Assembly (NCBI GenBank): GCA_002104905.1
Contig: MCFE01000157.1
Span: 1 to 64,000, forward strand
Length of the DNA: 64,000 bases
Origin: Basidiobolus meristosporus CBS 931.73
Lineage: Eukaryota; Basidiobolomycota; Basidiobolomycetes; Basidiobolales; Basidiobolaceae
Direction of reading: 5' to 3'
The translations under genes were made by a program, and so were the position numbers. The notes under the pieces were generated by a model, which did not search any database, was not told where the DNA came from, and saw only the letters and a list, made by a program, of their open reading frames with translations. Positions 22,480-31,243 of this stretch are shown here, in pieces (the first letter of the stretch is position 1; each line of letters begins with the position of its first letter).

Positions 22480-24591
22480 ATGACCGTGCGGCTATTCTTC
22501 AAATTCCTCCAGAACAAACACTTAGTATACATCACCTCACACTCTCGTACCATAAGAACTATCTCGACCTCCCAGTGCATCTCCAGAAAACCATCGGCCC
22601 TTTCAAACCATCCGCGGAGTTTTCTAATTTGCTATCAAAACAAGGTTGTACTGTTACGTAGGTTTTGCACCGCAAACACACATCTCGGGCTAAATAGCGA
22701 GTGCGACGTGGACACCGAGCTGAAAAATCTCGACACCGCTCTCGCTTCCACCGATTTCTCTTCTGTTTGGCAGAGCTACAACATTATCAGCAACAGTCAA
22801 CGTGGAAATCCGCTCAGCCCAAAGCAATGCTCCAAAATAGCCAGAACCCTTCTAGCCTCCACTCTCACCGCGGAAGAAAAACGAGCCCACATCTTACAGC
22901 TACTGACATACGCGAAAACACATAAGATACACTTCGAAACTGCCAAGGATTTCAGTCTGCTGATTTCGTTCTTGGTGGAGCACAGCAAGGGGAAGAATGG
23001 CAAACTGAGCGACATCGATGTCATCGTGGACCTTCACAACTCAATCGTGGAAAACGAGATCTACCTGGACGTCGTGGCTTACAACACCATCATCAATGCA
23101 TTCGCCAAATCCTCCGATCTAGCAAAAGCCACGGCCCTGTACGAGGAAATGCTGACCAAAGACATCTCCCCAAACGTAGTGACCTACTCGATTCTGATCC
23201 ATGCAAACGTTCAGGCAAACCGCTTCAAGAAGGCGCGAGAGCTGTACTCAGAGATGCTTTCACGCAACATCACCCCAAACGCTATCACGTACAACACACT
23301 CATTCAATCCTATGTGAAAAAATCCGACCTGAGGAAAGCTCTGGACTGCTACGAAGAAATGCTGACGAACGAGCTCCTACCGGACGTGGTCACCTACACC
23401 TCACTGATGATGGCGTTCATCAAGAAGTCCGACGTAAACAGCGCTATGCAGCTCTACAAAGAGATGATCCAGCGGGACGTGTACCCAAATATCGTCACAT
23501 ACAGCCTTCTCATCCGAACCCTCACGCAACGAAATGCCATCGAGAGCGCGATGACCTTCTACAACGACATGATGTCGAACAATGTCGTGCCCAACTTCGA
23601 CACTTTCCACTCGTTGATCCAAGCGCATATTGTACAGCAAAACATCCACGAGGCGATGGATCTCTACCACGATATGTTGGCCCTGGAGGTTGTGCCCGGG
23701 CTGCTGACGTACAACACGCTGATCAACGGGCATGTGCGTGCGAAAGACCTCGAGTCGGCACTCAGGCTGTACAGCGAGATGGGCAGGGTCAAGGTCAAGC
23801 CTGATGTGGTGACCTACAACACGCTGATCAACGGCTATGTCAAGTACGGAAGTTTGGCAGATGCGCTGAGGATGTACGAGGAGATGCGCCAGGCGAGGGT
23901 AAGGCCAGATGTGCAGACATTCACTGTGCTCATAGACGGTTCCGCCAGGGAAGAGGGCATGGCCAGAGCAAATGCGATATTTGAGCAAATGCTACTCCAG
24001 GGAGTGCGACCGACCGCAGTGACGTACAACACCATGATGAATGGGTATCTGAAGGCGGGTGATCTTCAGTCTGCTACCGAGATCCACGGAAGGATGCAGC
24101 GCGAGCGGATCGCGTCCACCGTTGTAACGTACTCGACGTTGATCAGCGCGCACGTGAGGAACTCCGACGTCGACCAGGCGGTTGCTCTGTTCAAGGAAAT
24201 GCTGGCGCGCAAGATCCGACCGAACGTGTTTACCTTCACCAGTCTGATCGACGGCTATGCGAAGAAAGGAGACATGGTCAAGGCAATGAAGATGTACCAA
24301 GACATGGTAAGCCAGCGAATCCAGCCCAGTACTGTCACATACAATGTGCTCATCAAAGGCCACGTGGACGATTGGAATCTGCGCCAGGCAATGCGTCTCT
24401 ACAAAGAGATGCTGGACAGGCAAATCATGCCCACCGCCATTACCTACAACATACTGATGGAGGCGTATCTCAATATCGATGATCCCCACGGTGCCATGAA
24501 ACTATACACCGATATGGAAGTCATCGGCGTACAGCCCAGTGATGTCACGAAGCAGCTTCTAGAACGGATGTCCAGTATTTCCCCGCCTTAA
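22480..24591 (+). CDS. Pentatricopeptide repeat protein, probably mitochondrial, 703 aa
   Basis: P-class PPR proteins bind single-stranded organellar RNA one base per motif and control its stability, processing or translation. The start is the ATG at 22480; the frame is open upstream but only with non-ATG codons. Residues 1-75 are Arg/Ser/Thr-rich with almost no acid, consistent with import into mitochondria. A helical linker follows. From about residue 198, fourteen contiguous, very regular 35-residue motifs of the VVTYNTLINGYVKYGSLADA type run to about 687, then a short DVTKQLLERM cap. No endonuclease, SMR or editing domain is present. The regularity is higher than in most fungal PPR proteins and recalls plant P-class proteins. 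No intron is seen. Confidence 0.95.
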   Translation: MTVRLFFKFLQNKHLVYITSHSRTIRTISTSQCISRKPSALSNHPRSFLICYQNKVVLLRRFCTANTHLGLNSECDVDTELKNLDTALASTDFSSVWQSYNIISNSQRGNPLSPKQCSKIARTLLASTLTAEEKRAHILQLLTYAKTHKIHFETAKDFSLLISFLVEHSKGKNGKLSDIDVIVDLHNSIVENEIYLDVVAYNTIINAFAKSSDLAKATALYEEMLTKDISPNVVTYSILIHANVQANRFKKARELYSEMLSRNITPNAITYNTLIQSYVKKSDLRKALDCYEEMLTNELLPDVVTYTSLMMAFIKKSDVNSAMQLYKEMIQRDVYPNIVTYSLLIRTLTQRNAIESAMTFYNDMMSNNVVPNFDTFHSLIQAHIVQQNIHEAMDLYHDMLALEVVPGLLTYNTLINGHVRAKDLESALRLYSEMGRVKVKPDVVTYNTLINGYVKYGSLADALRMYEEMRQARVRPDVQTFTVLIDGSAREEGMARANAIFEQMLLQGVRPTAVTYNTMMNGYLKAGDLQSATEIHGRMQRERIASTVVTYSTLISAHVRNSDVDQAVALFKEMLARKIRPNVFTFTSLIDGYAKKGDMVKAMKMYQDMVSQRIQPSTVTYNVLIKGHVDDWNLRQAMRLYKEMLDRQIMPTAITYNILMEAYLNIDDPHGAMKLYTDMEVIGVQPSDVTKQLLERMSSISPP

Positions 24592-24850
24592 CCATTCCCA
24601 CCCTTCATTTGTACTTCCGCCACATCTCTTAGTATAATCCGGCTCGCACCGGGAGATCGCATTCTTTCTGCATAATTCATATTTCTCATTACATAGAACC
24701 TTTACTCACCACCAATTCATACCATCACCAAATTCACTCACTTCTCATGTAATTTCTGTTCTTTCTTTTCTTTTTATTCAGTCAATGGATAAGGAAACAG
24801 CCATCATTAAATTGTTCGGATACGGTCCATACACCGCTTTCAGTTACCCA

Positions 24851-25922
24851 CTAGCAGCTGGCCCCGAACGAGATGTCCCAGTATGTGGAGTGAGAGCTGA
24901 AGCCGACAGGAAGGAAAACGCTGTTGATGCAGCTAGAATCCTCGCTGACCTTGCCGTTGATTACATCGTCACACGCAACGGTGGAGGCGTCCTTGCGAAT
25001 ATAGACCTCGTGGGGATGATGGATGTAGCCAAAGTTCTGTGGCGGAAGCCTGGGCACGGGATCATTCTTGTTGGTGATCCTAGCCAAGGTTGCGTAGGTG
25101 GTGTTCTTTCCAAAAGTCTCATAGACCAATTGGGCAAACTCCAGGTTCCCGGTTCTCGGCTGGCCGAAGGTATGAAGGTAGATTTGTGAGCGATCGATGA
25201 TCAATAGGTCCGGTTTGAAGCATTTCTCGCTTTTGGGGTTCAGATAATATCTCTTGATATCCATGGCGCAAAAGGCCGCCACCGAGCCTCCCTGTACACA
25301 ACAGTCTGATTTAGCGTACTCAAGGCTGAAGGCCATCTGGTCACATTTACTTACCAGAGAGTGGCCCGTGATGACCAGTTTGTACGGCTCCGTTTCGTTC
25401 TTTAGCGTCGTTAGTATATCCTTCAGCCCAAGACGAACCTTCTTCTCCACGCTCGTGTAGGTGGTATAGAATCCGCTGTGAACCTTTACTTTATCAGTTG
25501 CGGTGGGGTATACGAATTTGTCCTTGGCAAATGCCAGATTTTTGGCCCAGTTCGACCAGTTCGAGGAGCTGTGGAAATAGGATCAGCCAGAGTTCACTCT
25601 TGCAACATAATGCTTCTTACCCTCGAAACGATATAACAATCTTCCTCTCCGGCTTGCTGTATCCCAGATATCCAGCAATGCCACTACCTTCATCCGAGAA
25701 GTACGAGGTTACGTTGAGCTGTCCTTGGCAGTCTTGACCGCATGTCCAGCTTTCCACTTTGGTCTGTGGACAGTAGGCGGCGGACGCATATTTAGCATGT
25801 GCCTTCAAAATTCCCAAATCGCTGCCACTCAACACAGGGCGGTCTTGGCGCTTGATAATGGGCGCTGCCCATACCGTACCACTCAAGGTCAACAAAGAGA
25901 AAAGAGATGGGAGCCACTTCAT
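24851..25922 (-). CDS. Secreted class 3 (Rhizomucor-type) lipase (3 exons, 318 aa)
   Basis: This alpha/beta-hydrolase probably cleaves triacylglycerols outside the cell. Exons (high to low): 25922-25621, 25568-25355, 25291-24851, total 957 bases, GT-AG introns. A signal peptide MKWLPSLFSLLTLSGTVWA is followed by a short pro-segment with a Lys-Arg site (APIIKRQ). Family landmarks are ILKAHAKYASAAYC, KIVISFRGSSNSSNW-type oxyanion region, the nucleophile elbow GHSLGGS with Ser171 made by joining exons 2 and 3, the Asp in TNKNDPVPRLPP and the His in FGYIHHPHEVYI. Paired cysteines near CINS and GASC suggest a C-terminal disulfide. The upstream TTG codon is in frame, but the ATG gives the proper signal peptide. 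It is convergent with the PPR gene, 260 bases apart. Confidence 0.95.
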
Positions 25923-26301
25923 AGCCTCTAGCAAAGCAGACTGTTCCTTTGTGGCTTTTCAATCTCAGCAACTACATATTTATTGAAGATCCCCCGGCCC
26001 ATAAACGGACGAAAACCAGTTGGAGTGGGACAGAATGCACACTTGAACATGCTTTTCCAATGAACACTGATCTCTCCTCTCGTATTCTAGCGTCACTTGC
26101 TTCTCCAATTATCGCGCTTGACAATGTAAGTACCAATCTGCATGAGGGGCAGTTACACTGGAGTATACTGGTGAGAAAAATGCCGAACAAGAGCCAGTGA
26201 AGGATCCACGAGATGGCAAGTTCACAGAGCATGTATTTAAGCAGATCCCAAAAACGGAGTCAGTGTACGTGGTAAATTACCCGGAGCGGTAAGAATACCG
26301 A
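25923..26301. other. Lipase promoter / 3' flank of Ada gene
   Basis: This is about 380 bases without a supported gene. It holds the lipase upstream region; the only TATA-like sequence is a weak aataaatatg on the minus strand near 25975. Confidence 0.4.
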
Positions 26302-26835
26302 CTAGATACCCCAGGCGGAGACTGGAATCAGTTGTAATTCTTCAGGGGTAAATAGAGTAGAAATCAGCTCGTATATATCCATGGGTGCCTTCTCCAAGGA
26401 TGCCTTCTCAGCCGCAAGCAGGTCCAACCTATCACGGGCGTATTGAGTAGGGGTTACTCCTACCCGCTTCTTAAAAAGCCGACGAAACTGCGTGATACTG
26501 AGCCCTGCATCTTCAGCTAATGCGGAGACGGACACGCGTGAATTCTCTGGCTTTGCCAATGCTCGACAAGCAAGGGCTATAACGTCCACAGTAGGCTGGC
26601 TTTTGGCTATTTCGGGGCGACAGCGTTTGCAGGGTCTATAGCCCGCCTGTCGGGCTTCGAAGGAGTGGTCATAATAAACAACATTTGCCCGCCTTGCTAG
26701 ACGTGACGGGCATGTCGGTCGACAGAAGATTTTTGTTGTCTTGACGCAATACACAAATTCTTGTTCTGCCAAAGGGTCGCGCCTGGTCAGGGCTCTCCAC
26801 CGTTGATCATCTGTCCTGTAGTTGCTTTGATTCAT
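26302..26835 (-). CDS. Ada-type methylphosphotriester sensor (Zn domain + AraC helix-turn-helix), 177 aa
   Basis: This protein resembles the N-terminal half of bacterial Ada, or Bacillus AdaA. A Zn-bound cysteine takes methyl groups from DNA methylphosphotriesters, and the AraC-type domain then activates repair genes. Four cysteines at positions 38, 42, 69 and 72 (FCRPTCPS and RPCKRCRP) coincide with the Zn ligands of E. coli Ada, where Cys38 is the acceptor. Residues 85-150 form the helix-turn-helix (VSVSALAEDAGLSITQFRRLFKKRVG). There is no O6-methylguanine methyltransferase domain. The start at 26835 is chosen because a TATAAAA box lies 46 bases upstream; the frame is open further up but only from non-ATG codons. 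The gene is intronless. Ada-like proteins occur in several fungi and bacterial origin is the usual inference. Confidence 0.92.
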   Translation of the reverse strand: MNQSNYRTDDQRWRALTRRDPLAEQEFVYCVKTTKIFCRPTCPSRLARRANVVYYDHSFEARQAGYRPCKRCRPEIAKSQPTVDVIALACRALAKPENSRVSVSALAEDAGLSITQFRRLFKKRVGVTPTQYARDRLDLLAAEKASLEKAPMDIYELISTLFTPEELQLIPVSAWGI

Positions 26836-26880
26836 TTCAGTGGTGGAATTATGGACTTGACCGGTGATTCTGGTGCTCGG

Positions 26881-26887
26881 TTTTATA
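26881..26887 (-). promoter_or_regulatory. TATA box of the Ada-like gene
   Basis: The minus strand reads ctataaaacc, 46 bases before the ATG at 26835. Together they decide the start codon and imply a very short leader. Confidence 0.6.
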
Positions 26888-27865
26888 GTACATCCATTAT
26901 GACGTAAAGCTCCACAAATTGACCAATTGAGTGTGACCCTTATCAAACCATAACTTAAAATGCAGTCCAACTTCTGCTGGCTTGTGATTTGGGAAGACGG
27001 GAGATAATCATATTCCAAATAAATGAAGTGGAAGAACGGTGGTGCCTACATTTTGCACTAGGAGTGTCTGCCATGTTATCAGAATGTCTATTAGGAAAAT
27101 CTGATTACTACTCCACTCATTTTGGTAGGGTTGAGGGTTAGGTTACCCTCAACTTTCAGGTTGGCGTGCTTGGCAGAGAACCCGAAAAAGCCGACCAGGC
27201 TTCGAGAAGAATTTTGTCTTAGCTCTCCCTCAGGTATGAACAAATCCGTAACTGACCTTGAGTGGAGGTATCGACAGGTTTCTTCAACTAGTAAAGGACT
27301 GTAGGTCTTGGATATTTATATATACATATTTCAATTTTGTTCCTTTGTTCCTGACTGTCCCGTTCTTTTCTTGCTACTCTCTGTTTGTGATTAGGCTTCC
27401 CAAGAGACGTAGCCAAGGACATAAACATGAAACGAGGGTAGAAAACAAGCAACATGCCGCCCTTTTGTAATACCAACAAGCCAATTCCTGAAGATATTTT
27501 CCTCTAGTCACTGATACAAGAGATTGGGTCCTTGAAAAATGGCCTTTCTGCCATCGTTGTCTACCCTCAATTAAAACGCCATGTGAGCGCTTTGTCCACA
27601 ATTAGCAAGAAAGCCCACATGGGGGACATTGTAGACTGTTATAGGGGCCTCCTACCGCTTTAAGGATGAAGGGTGAAAATACATCCCAATAGCAGTCTGG
27701 TTAGATCGTTCGAGAAAGAGTGTGAACAAATGAAAGTACCAAACATAAAATCGATCTAGAAGTCGGAAGAACCATACTAGCGGATTTTTGAACTGGTTGT
27801 CAGCTGCCTAACCTTTTATATCTATCCTTGGGCTTTAAATACCATCAGCCCACTATCCTTGAGCG

Positions 27866-27885
27866 TCATCATCATCATCATCATC
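27866..27885. repeat. (CAT)n microsatellite
   Basis: Six tandem tca/cat units, about 120 bases before the vWA start. Translated upstream of the ATG they give a His run, which is not part of the protein because no ATG precedes it. Confidence 0.8.
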
Positions 27886-28004
27886 TACACTCACATCTCT
27901 CTTTGTGTTCGCTCTCCTGCCAACAAAATACTACTCCACCTTTCCCAGTCACACTCACTAATACCACTCCACCCTTCTCAACTACACTCAACACACATAG
28001 CATA

Positions 28005-29375
28005 ATGGTCAAAAGTTTGTCCGAAATCTTTGGAATAGTCCCCAGCGAAGTGCAACGCCAACAAAGGTTCGAGAAATCCGAAAGGATGATCGAGAAACGA
28101 TGGGGTCCTCGAGATAGTGAACGCTTTTCCATAGTCATGCGCTACTGGGCAGCGACAAGGATGCAGCAACACTGGGACTACCTTCGCCGTGATCATCCTA
28201 AGAAATTCAAGTATCTGCTCGAGCTAGGCTATATGGAACCAGTGCCAACGGAATGGGTCCATGATCGACGACTCACAAACAAATGCATTGGCATAACCTG
28301 CTGGGATACGCTGGCAGAGAAACGGCTTTACTATCTGATCAATCACGGAAGCTCGCCCGACGGTGTCAAACACCCTCCCCTCCGACCCCTCAACATCGAA
28401 AGAGACTTCTATACCATTATGAAGCAAGCCAACGAACGTATGGCCCGTCAGTGTCCACTCGATGCAAGCCGCTTGGCCATGTATCAAAGTCCAGGAGACG
28501 TGTTCCAGTCAGACAAACAAACAAAATCCCACCAGTATTCCGACCAAGTTCAGAACGTGGTTTACGAGGCCCGGAGAAATGCCCTCCATGCCTTGGCCGA
28601 GGGACTTCAGAATGGCACGGACCATATTGAGACCATGTTGCTTATTGACGTCTCCGGCTCGATGGGTTGGAACCCTCATCAAGGCGTCACAGGCCCCGAC
28701 GGCGTTGTTCGTTATCATGATCAACCTCCCAACATATGTCTTGTGGAGCACCTTGTCCACCGTGTCCTGAATCACATGATCCCCCGCGCGCAACGGGAGC
28801 ATCCTAACCAAGTCGGGATTGATACCGTCACATTCTCTAGAGCAGGCCGCTATATTGGTCAGTTATCTGCCAAGAATTTCCAACGAGATTGGAGAAATGG
28901 TATCTCCATCGGAGGTGGCACCCAAGTCATGCAAGGCTGGCAGGTAGTCAAGGAGACATACTTTCAGCATCAGAACAAGAACTATGGACACGGACGATAT
29001 GATAGCGTCTATGGTTGGCAGCCTACACCCGGGATGCCGAAATTGTCCCTTCTTGTGTTTCTAGACGGTGAGGCCACAGATATGGACGAATTTGAACTGG
29101 AGCTTCTTGGCGAGACTTGGGCGTATGTCACGGTCGTGTTGGTCGGAATGGAAAACTGTCCCCATCATCATGCCCATGCTATCGAGCTGGAACGTGTGGC
29201 GAGATTCAATCCGCATATTGGCTTCTTTGATGTCCATGGGCGTGTCTGCGAGCGTATGGTTGTGGAAGAATTGTTGGCTTCAGTGTATCCCGTGGATCCA
29301 CCCAAATACGATGAAATATTGAGGCCAGAGTTTGACTTACCGGCTGATGCCCCTCCAGTGTATTCAGCTTTGTAA
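28005..29375 (+). CDS. von Willebrand factor A-domain protein, 456 aa
   Basis: This single-exon gene encodes a soluble, probably cytosolic protein of unknown role. The start is the ATG at 28005; the longer frame begins only at a TTG and passes through the CAT repeat. Residues 1-200 are charged and helical (RFEKSERMIEKRWGPRDSERF, YWAATRMQQHWDYLRRDHPKKF). A vWA domain begins near 210 with MLLIDVSGSMG, which is an intact DxSxS metal-ion-dependent adhesion site. A later FLDGEATDMDEFELELLGETWAYVTVVLVG supplies the third MIDAS aspartate and a central beta strand. The C-terminus ends DLPADAPPVYSAL. Many fungi have such stand-alone vWA proteins with no assigned function. Confidence 0.88.
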   Translation: MVKSLSEIFGIVPSEVQRQQRFEKSERMIEKRWGPRDSERFSIVMRYWAATRMQQHWDYLRRDHPKKFKYLLELGYMEPVPTEWVHDRRLTNKCIGITCWDTLAEKRLYYLINHGSSPDGVKHPPLRPLNIERDFYTIMKQANERMARQCPLDASRLAMYQSPGDVFQSDKQTKSHQYSDQVQNVVYEARRNALHALAEGLQNGTDHIETMLLIDVSGSMGWNPHQGVTGPDGVVRYHDQPPNICLVEHLVHRVLNHMIPRAQREHPNQVGIDTVTFSRAGRYIGQLSAKNFQRDWRNGISIGGGTQVMQGWQVVKETYFQHQNKNYGHGRYDSVYGWQPTPGMPKLSLLVFLDGEATDMDEFELELLGETWAYVTVVLVGMENCPHHHAHAIELERVARFNPHIGFFDVHGRVCERMVVEELLASVYPVDPPKYDEILRPEFDLPADAPPVYSAL

Positions 29376-29515
29376 ACAATAAACCTCTCGTTGAGTATAC
29401 TGGCTGGTAACAACCTGCTGGCCCTTCTTGGCGATGCTGACATGAAGATGGTCCATTTTTTGTTGGGAGGTGATGCTTGGTGTCGAATTGGAAGTGATTC
29501 GGAGGACTGGAGGAT

Positions 29516-30405
29516 ATGTGTGGCAGTCACTTTGCTCACATAAAGAGCTTGCGTCAAGGATATCTCGAAAAGTTCACAGGAAGCTATGTTCAAATTTTGT
29601 ACCTAACCCTTGCTTCTTCCCTAACCCTTATCACCTGCTTTCTGTGGGCTACCGAGGCTCTACCAACATTCGATAAACAGCAGCCTTGGGGTAAACGTGT
29701 TTATTCTTGCGTGGTCTTTAATCCTCCTGCCGAAGGTGCTCGTTTGAAGCCTGGCCGGACTGTTACTCTTGCTCGGGAGCTGGGTGAGGATTGCGGCCTT
29801 GGTGGCGATTCTGTCCCTACGTATGACCTCAGGTTGTACACCAGTTTCGAGTATTTCTACAAAACGAGTTCTTCAATCTCGATAGCAAAGAGGACATGAG
29901 GTTCCTAGAGGGCATCTGTGAGGACTTGAAGCTATGGAATAGATCTGTATCGCATCTCACGGTCAAACATACCATCGATGCATTACTGACAACTAGTCAA
30001 TACTACATGAAATCCGTAGCAATATATCGGGGCCGAATGGTGCGTATTTCTGAAGCAGAAATTCATTTCCATCTGTCAATCGAATTGATGGAACAAACCC
30101 GACTGGGTGCTCACTATTGTACGCACTGACTTTGAATGGTTCGGCCCCTCTATTCCGCACCAGGTGATTCTAGTATTTTTGGCATTGAACAGCACTCCCT
30201 CACCAATATGCCATGGACAAGTACCGCTTCCACAGAACACAGTGAAGTGGGGATTTCCTGCTCTACACTCTGACGGGGATGTCTCACGTGGGCCATAAGG
30301 GTATGAGGACGTACATTACTGCGGATCCTTGTACACCACACGGCAACCAAATCGTCAAAATGGTGCGGATGATTGACTCTGCAAACATTTGGCGACATGC
30401 AAAAA
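29516..30405 (+). pseudogene. Decayed gene, possibly a secreted Kre9/KNH-like N-terminus
   Basis: Several plus-strand frames follow each other with non-repetitive, protein-like content. The first (29516-29899) has a hydrophobic stretch (LTLASSLTLITCFLW) and then VVFNPPAEGARLKPGRTVTLARELGEDC, loosely like the Ig-like KNH domain of cell-surface proteins. A second, shifted frame enters near 29850 (FFNLDSKEDMRFLEGICEDLKLW) and runs to 30129. A third (about 30090-30160) reads WVLTIVRTDFEWFGPSIPHQ, and more shifted pieces reach about 30400. No intron of the usual 50-80 bases explains the shifts, so at least three frameshifts are likely. Its right end meets the repeat region. Function unknown. Confidence 0.4.
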
Positions 30406-31243
30406 ATAAGTTCAGGAAGTCATGAATGCCAAAGTACCCATATAGCACCTCAATGCCAAACATGTAAAACATCCACAACTTTTGACCAGTTGCTGGTACA
30501 ACATGTGTAAAGAGCCTTTCTCTGCGATGCAGTGACTTGCATTAGCAGTAGCTCTACACTGGAGAAGTAGGAAGGATATATTGTATTCATAGTTTTCTAT
30601 ATTATGCAATCACTGAATTTGCATTGTTCTTTGCTTCAATAGATTTGGAAGATCAGAAAAATGTTGCCAGGTGGCATACATGGAGCTATATGCCCTTGAA
30701 TTGCAATGGTATTTCAATCAAATACTTGGCTCATTTATTTTTCTTTCCAGAAATAATTGCAATGAACCCATTGACCGTAGTGAGAACTATTTATTAAAGG
30801 CTGGCATAGTACTAACACTGCATAGGCTGAGTTCCCAGTTTCTCTAAACTTACAGGCTGCAATATCTCATGTCCTAGCTATTTGGCAGTCTAGCAGCCAT
30901 ATCTACCTGGAGGAGCCTGGGCTAAATCACATTCATAGAACATTTGCCAATATGCTGCTCATGACTTTCACAAAGAATACATATGAAAACCTGAAGGAAA
31001 AGCACCAGGGGAATGCCAGCAGAATGCTATTAGATTACTCCTAGAATACTGCCAAATAGTCAGTTGAGTTCCAAGTATTAGATTTTTCATAGTGCAATGG
31101 GCTGTCCCAAAATAGAGAGCTTGTGGCTGTGAGGTATTGATGCTATTGGGAGACTGTACAAAAGCCACCAAGGAGAAGCTGTACCCTGAGCTTCCAAGAG
31201 CACTTGGTCAAATTTTTCTGGATTAACAAGCTCATTTGACTTT
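30406..31243. other. AT-rich gene-free segment
   Basis: The transition from gene island to repeat region falls here. The short frames show no conserved motif. I see no repeat family shared with the rest of the window except near the right border. Confidence 0.4.

Larger units (their letters stand above)
26836..28004. other. 1.2-kb divergent intergenic region
   Basis: This region separates the Ada-like gene (-) and the vWA gene (+). Apart from the Ada TATA box and a CAT microsatellite in the probable 5' leader of the vWA gene, nothing is recognised. Short frames lack conserved motifs. Confidence 0.5.

Noticed and set aside
24785-25189. 134-residue plus-strand frame over the lipase 3' exon
   Set aside because: It is antisense to the conserved lipase C-terminus; the lipase frame carries all catalytic motifs.
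27828-28004. N-terminal extension of the vWA protein with a His run
   Set aside because: The extension starts only from a TTG codon and the His run is a CAT microsatellite in the leader; the ATG at 28005 is the sound start.
29590-29640. Telomere-like CCTAACCCTT and CCCTAACCC words
   Set aside because: Only two isolated words, not a tandem array, and they sit inside a frame-broken gene.
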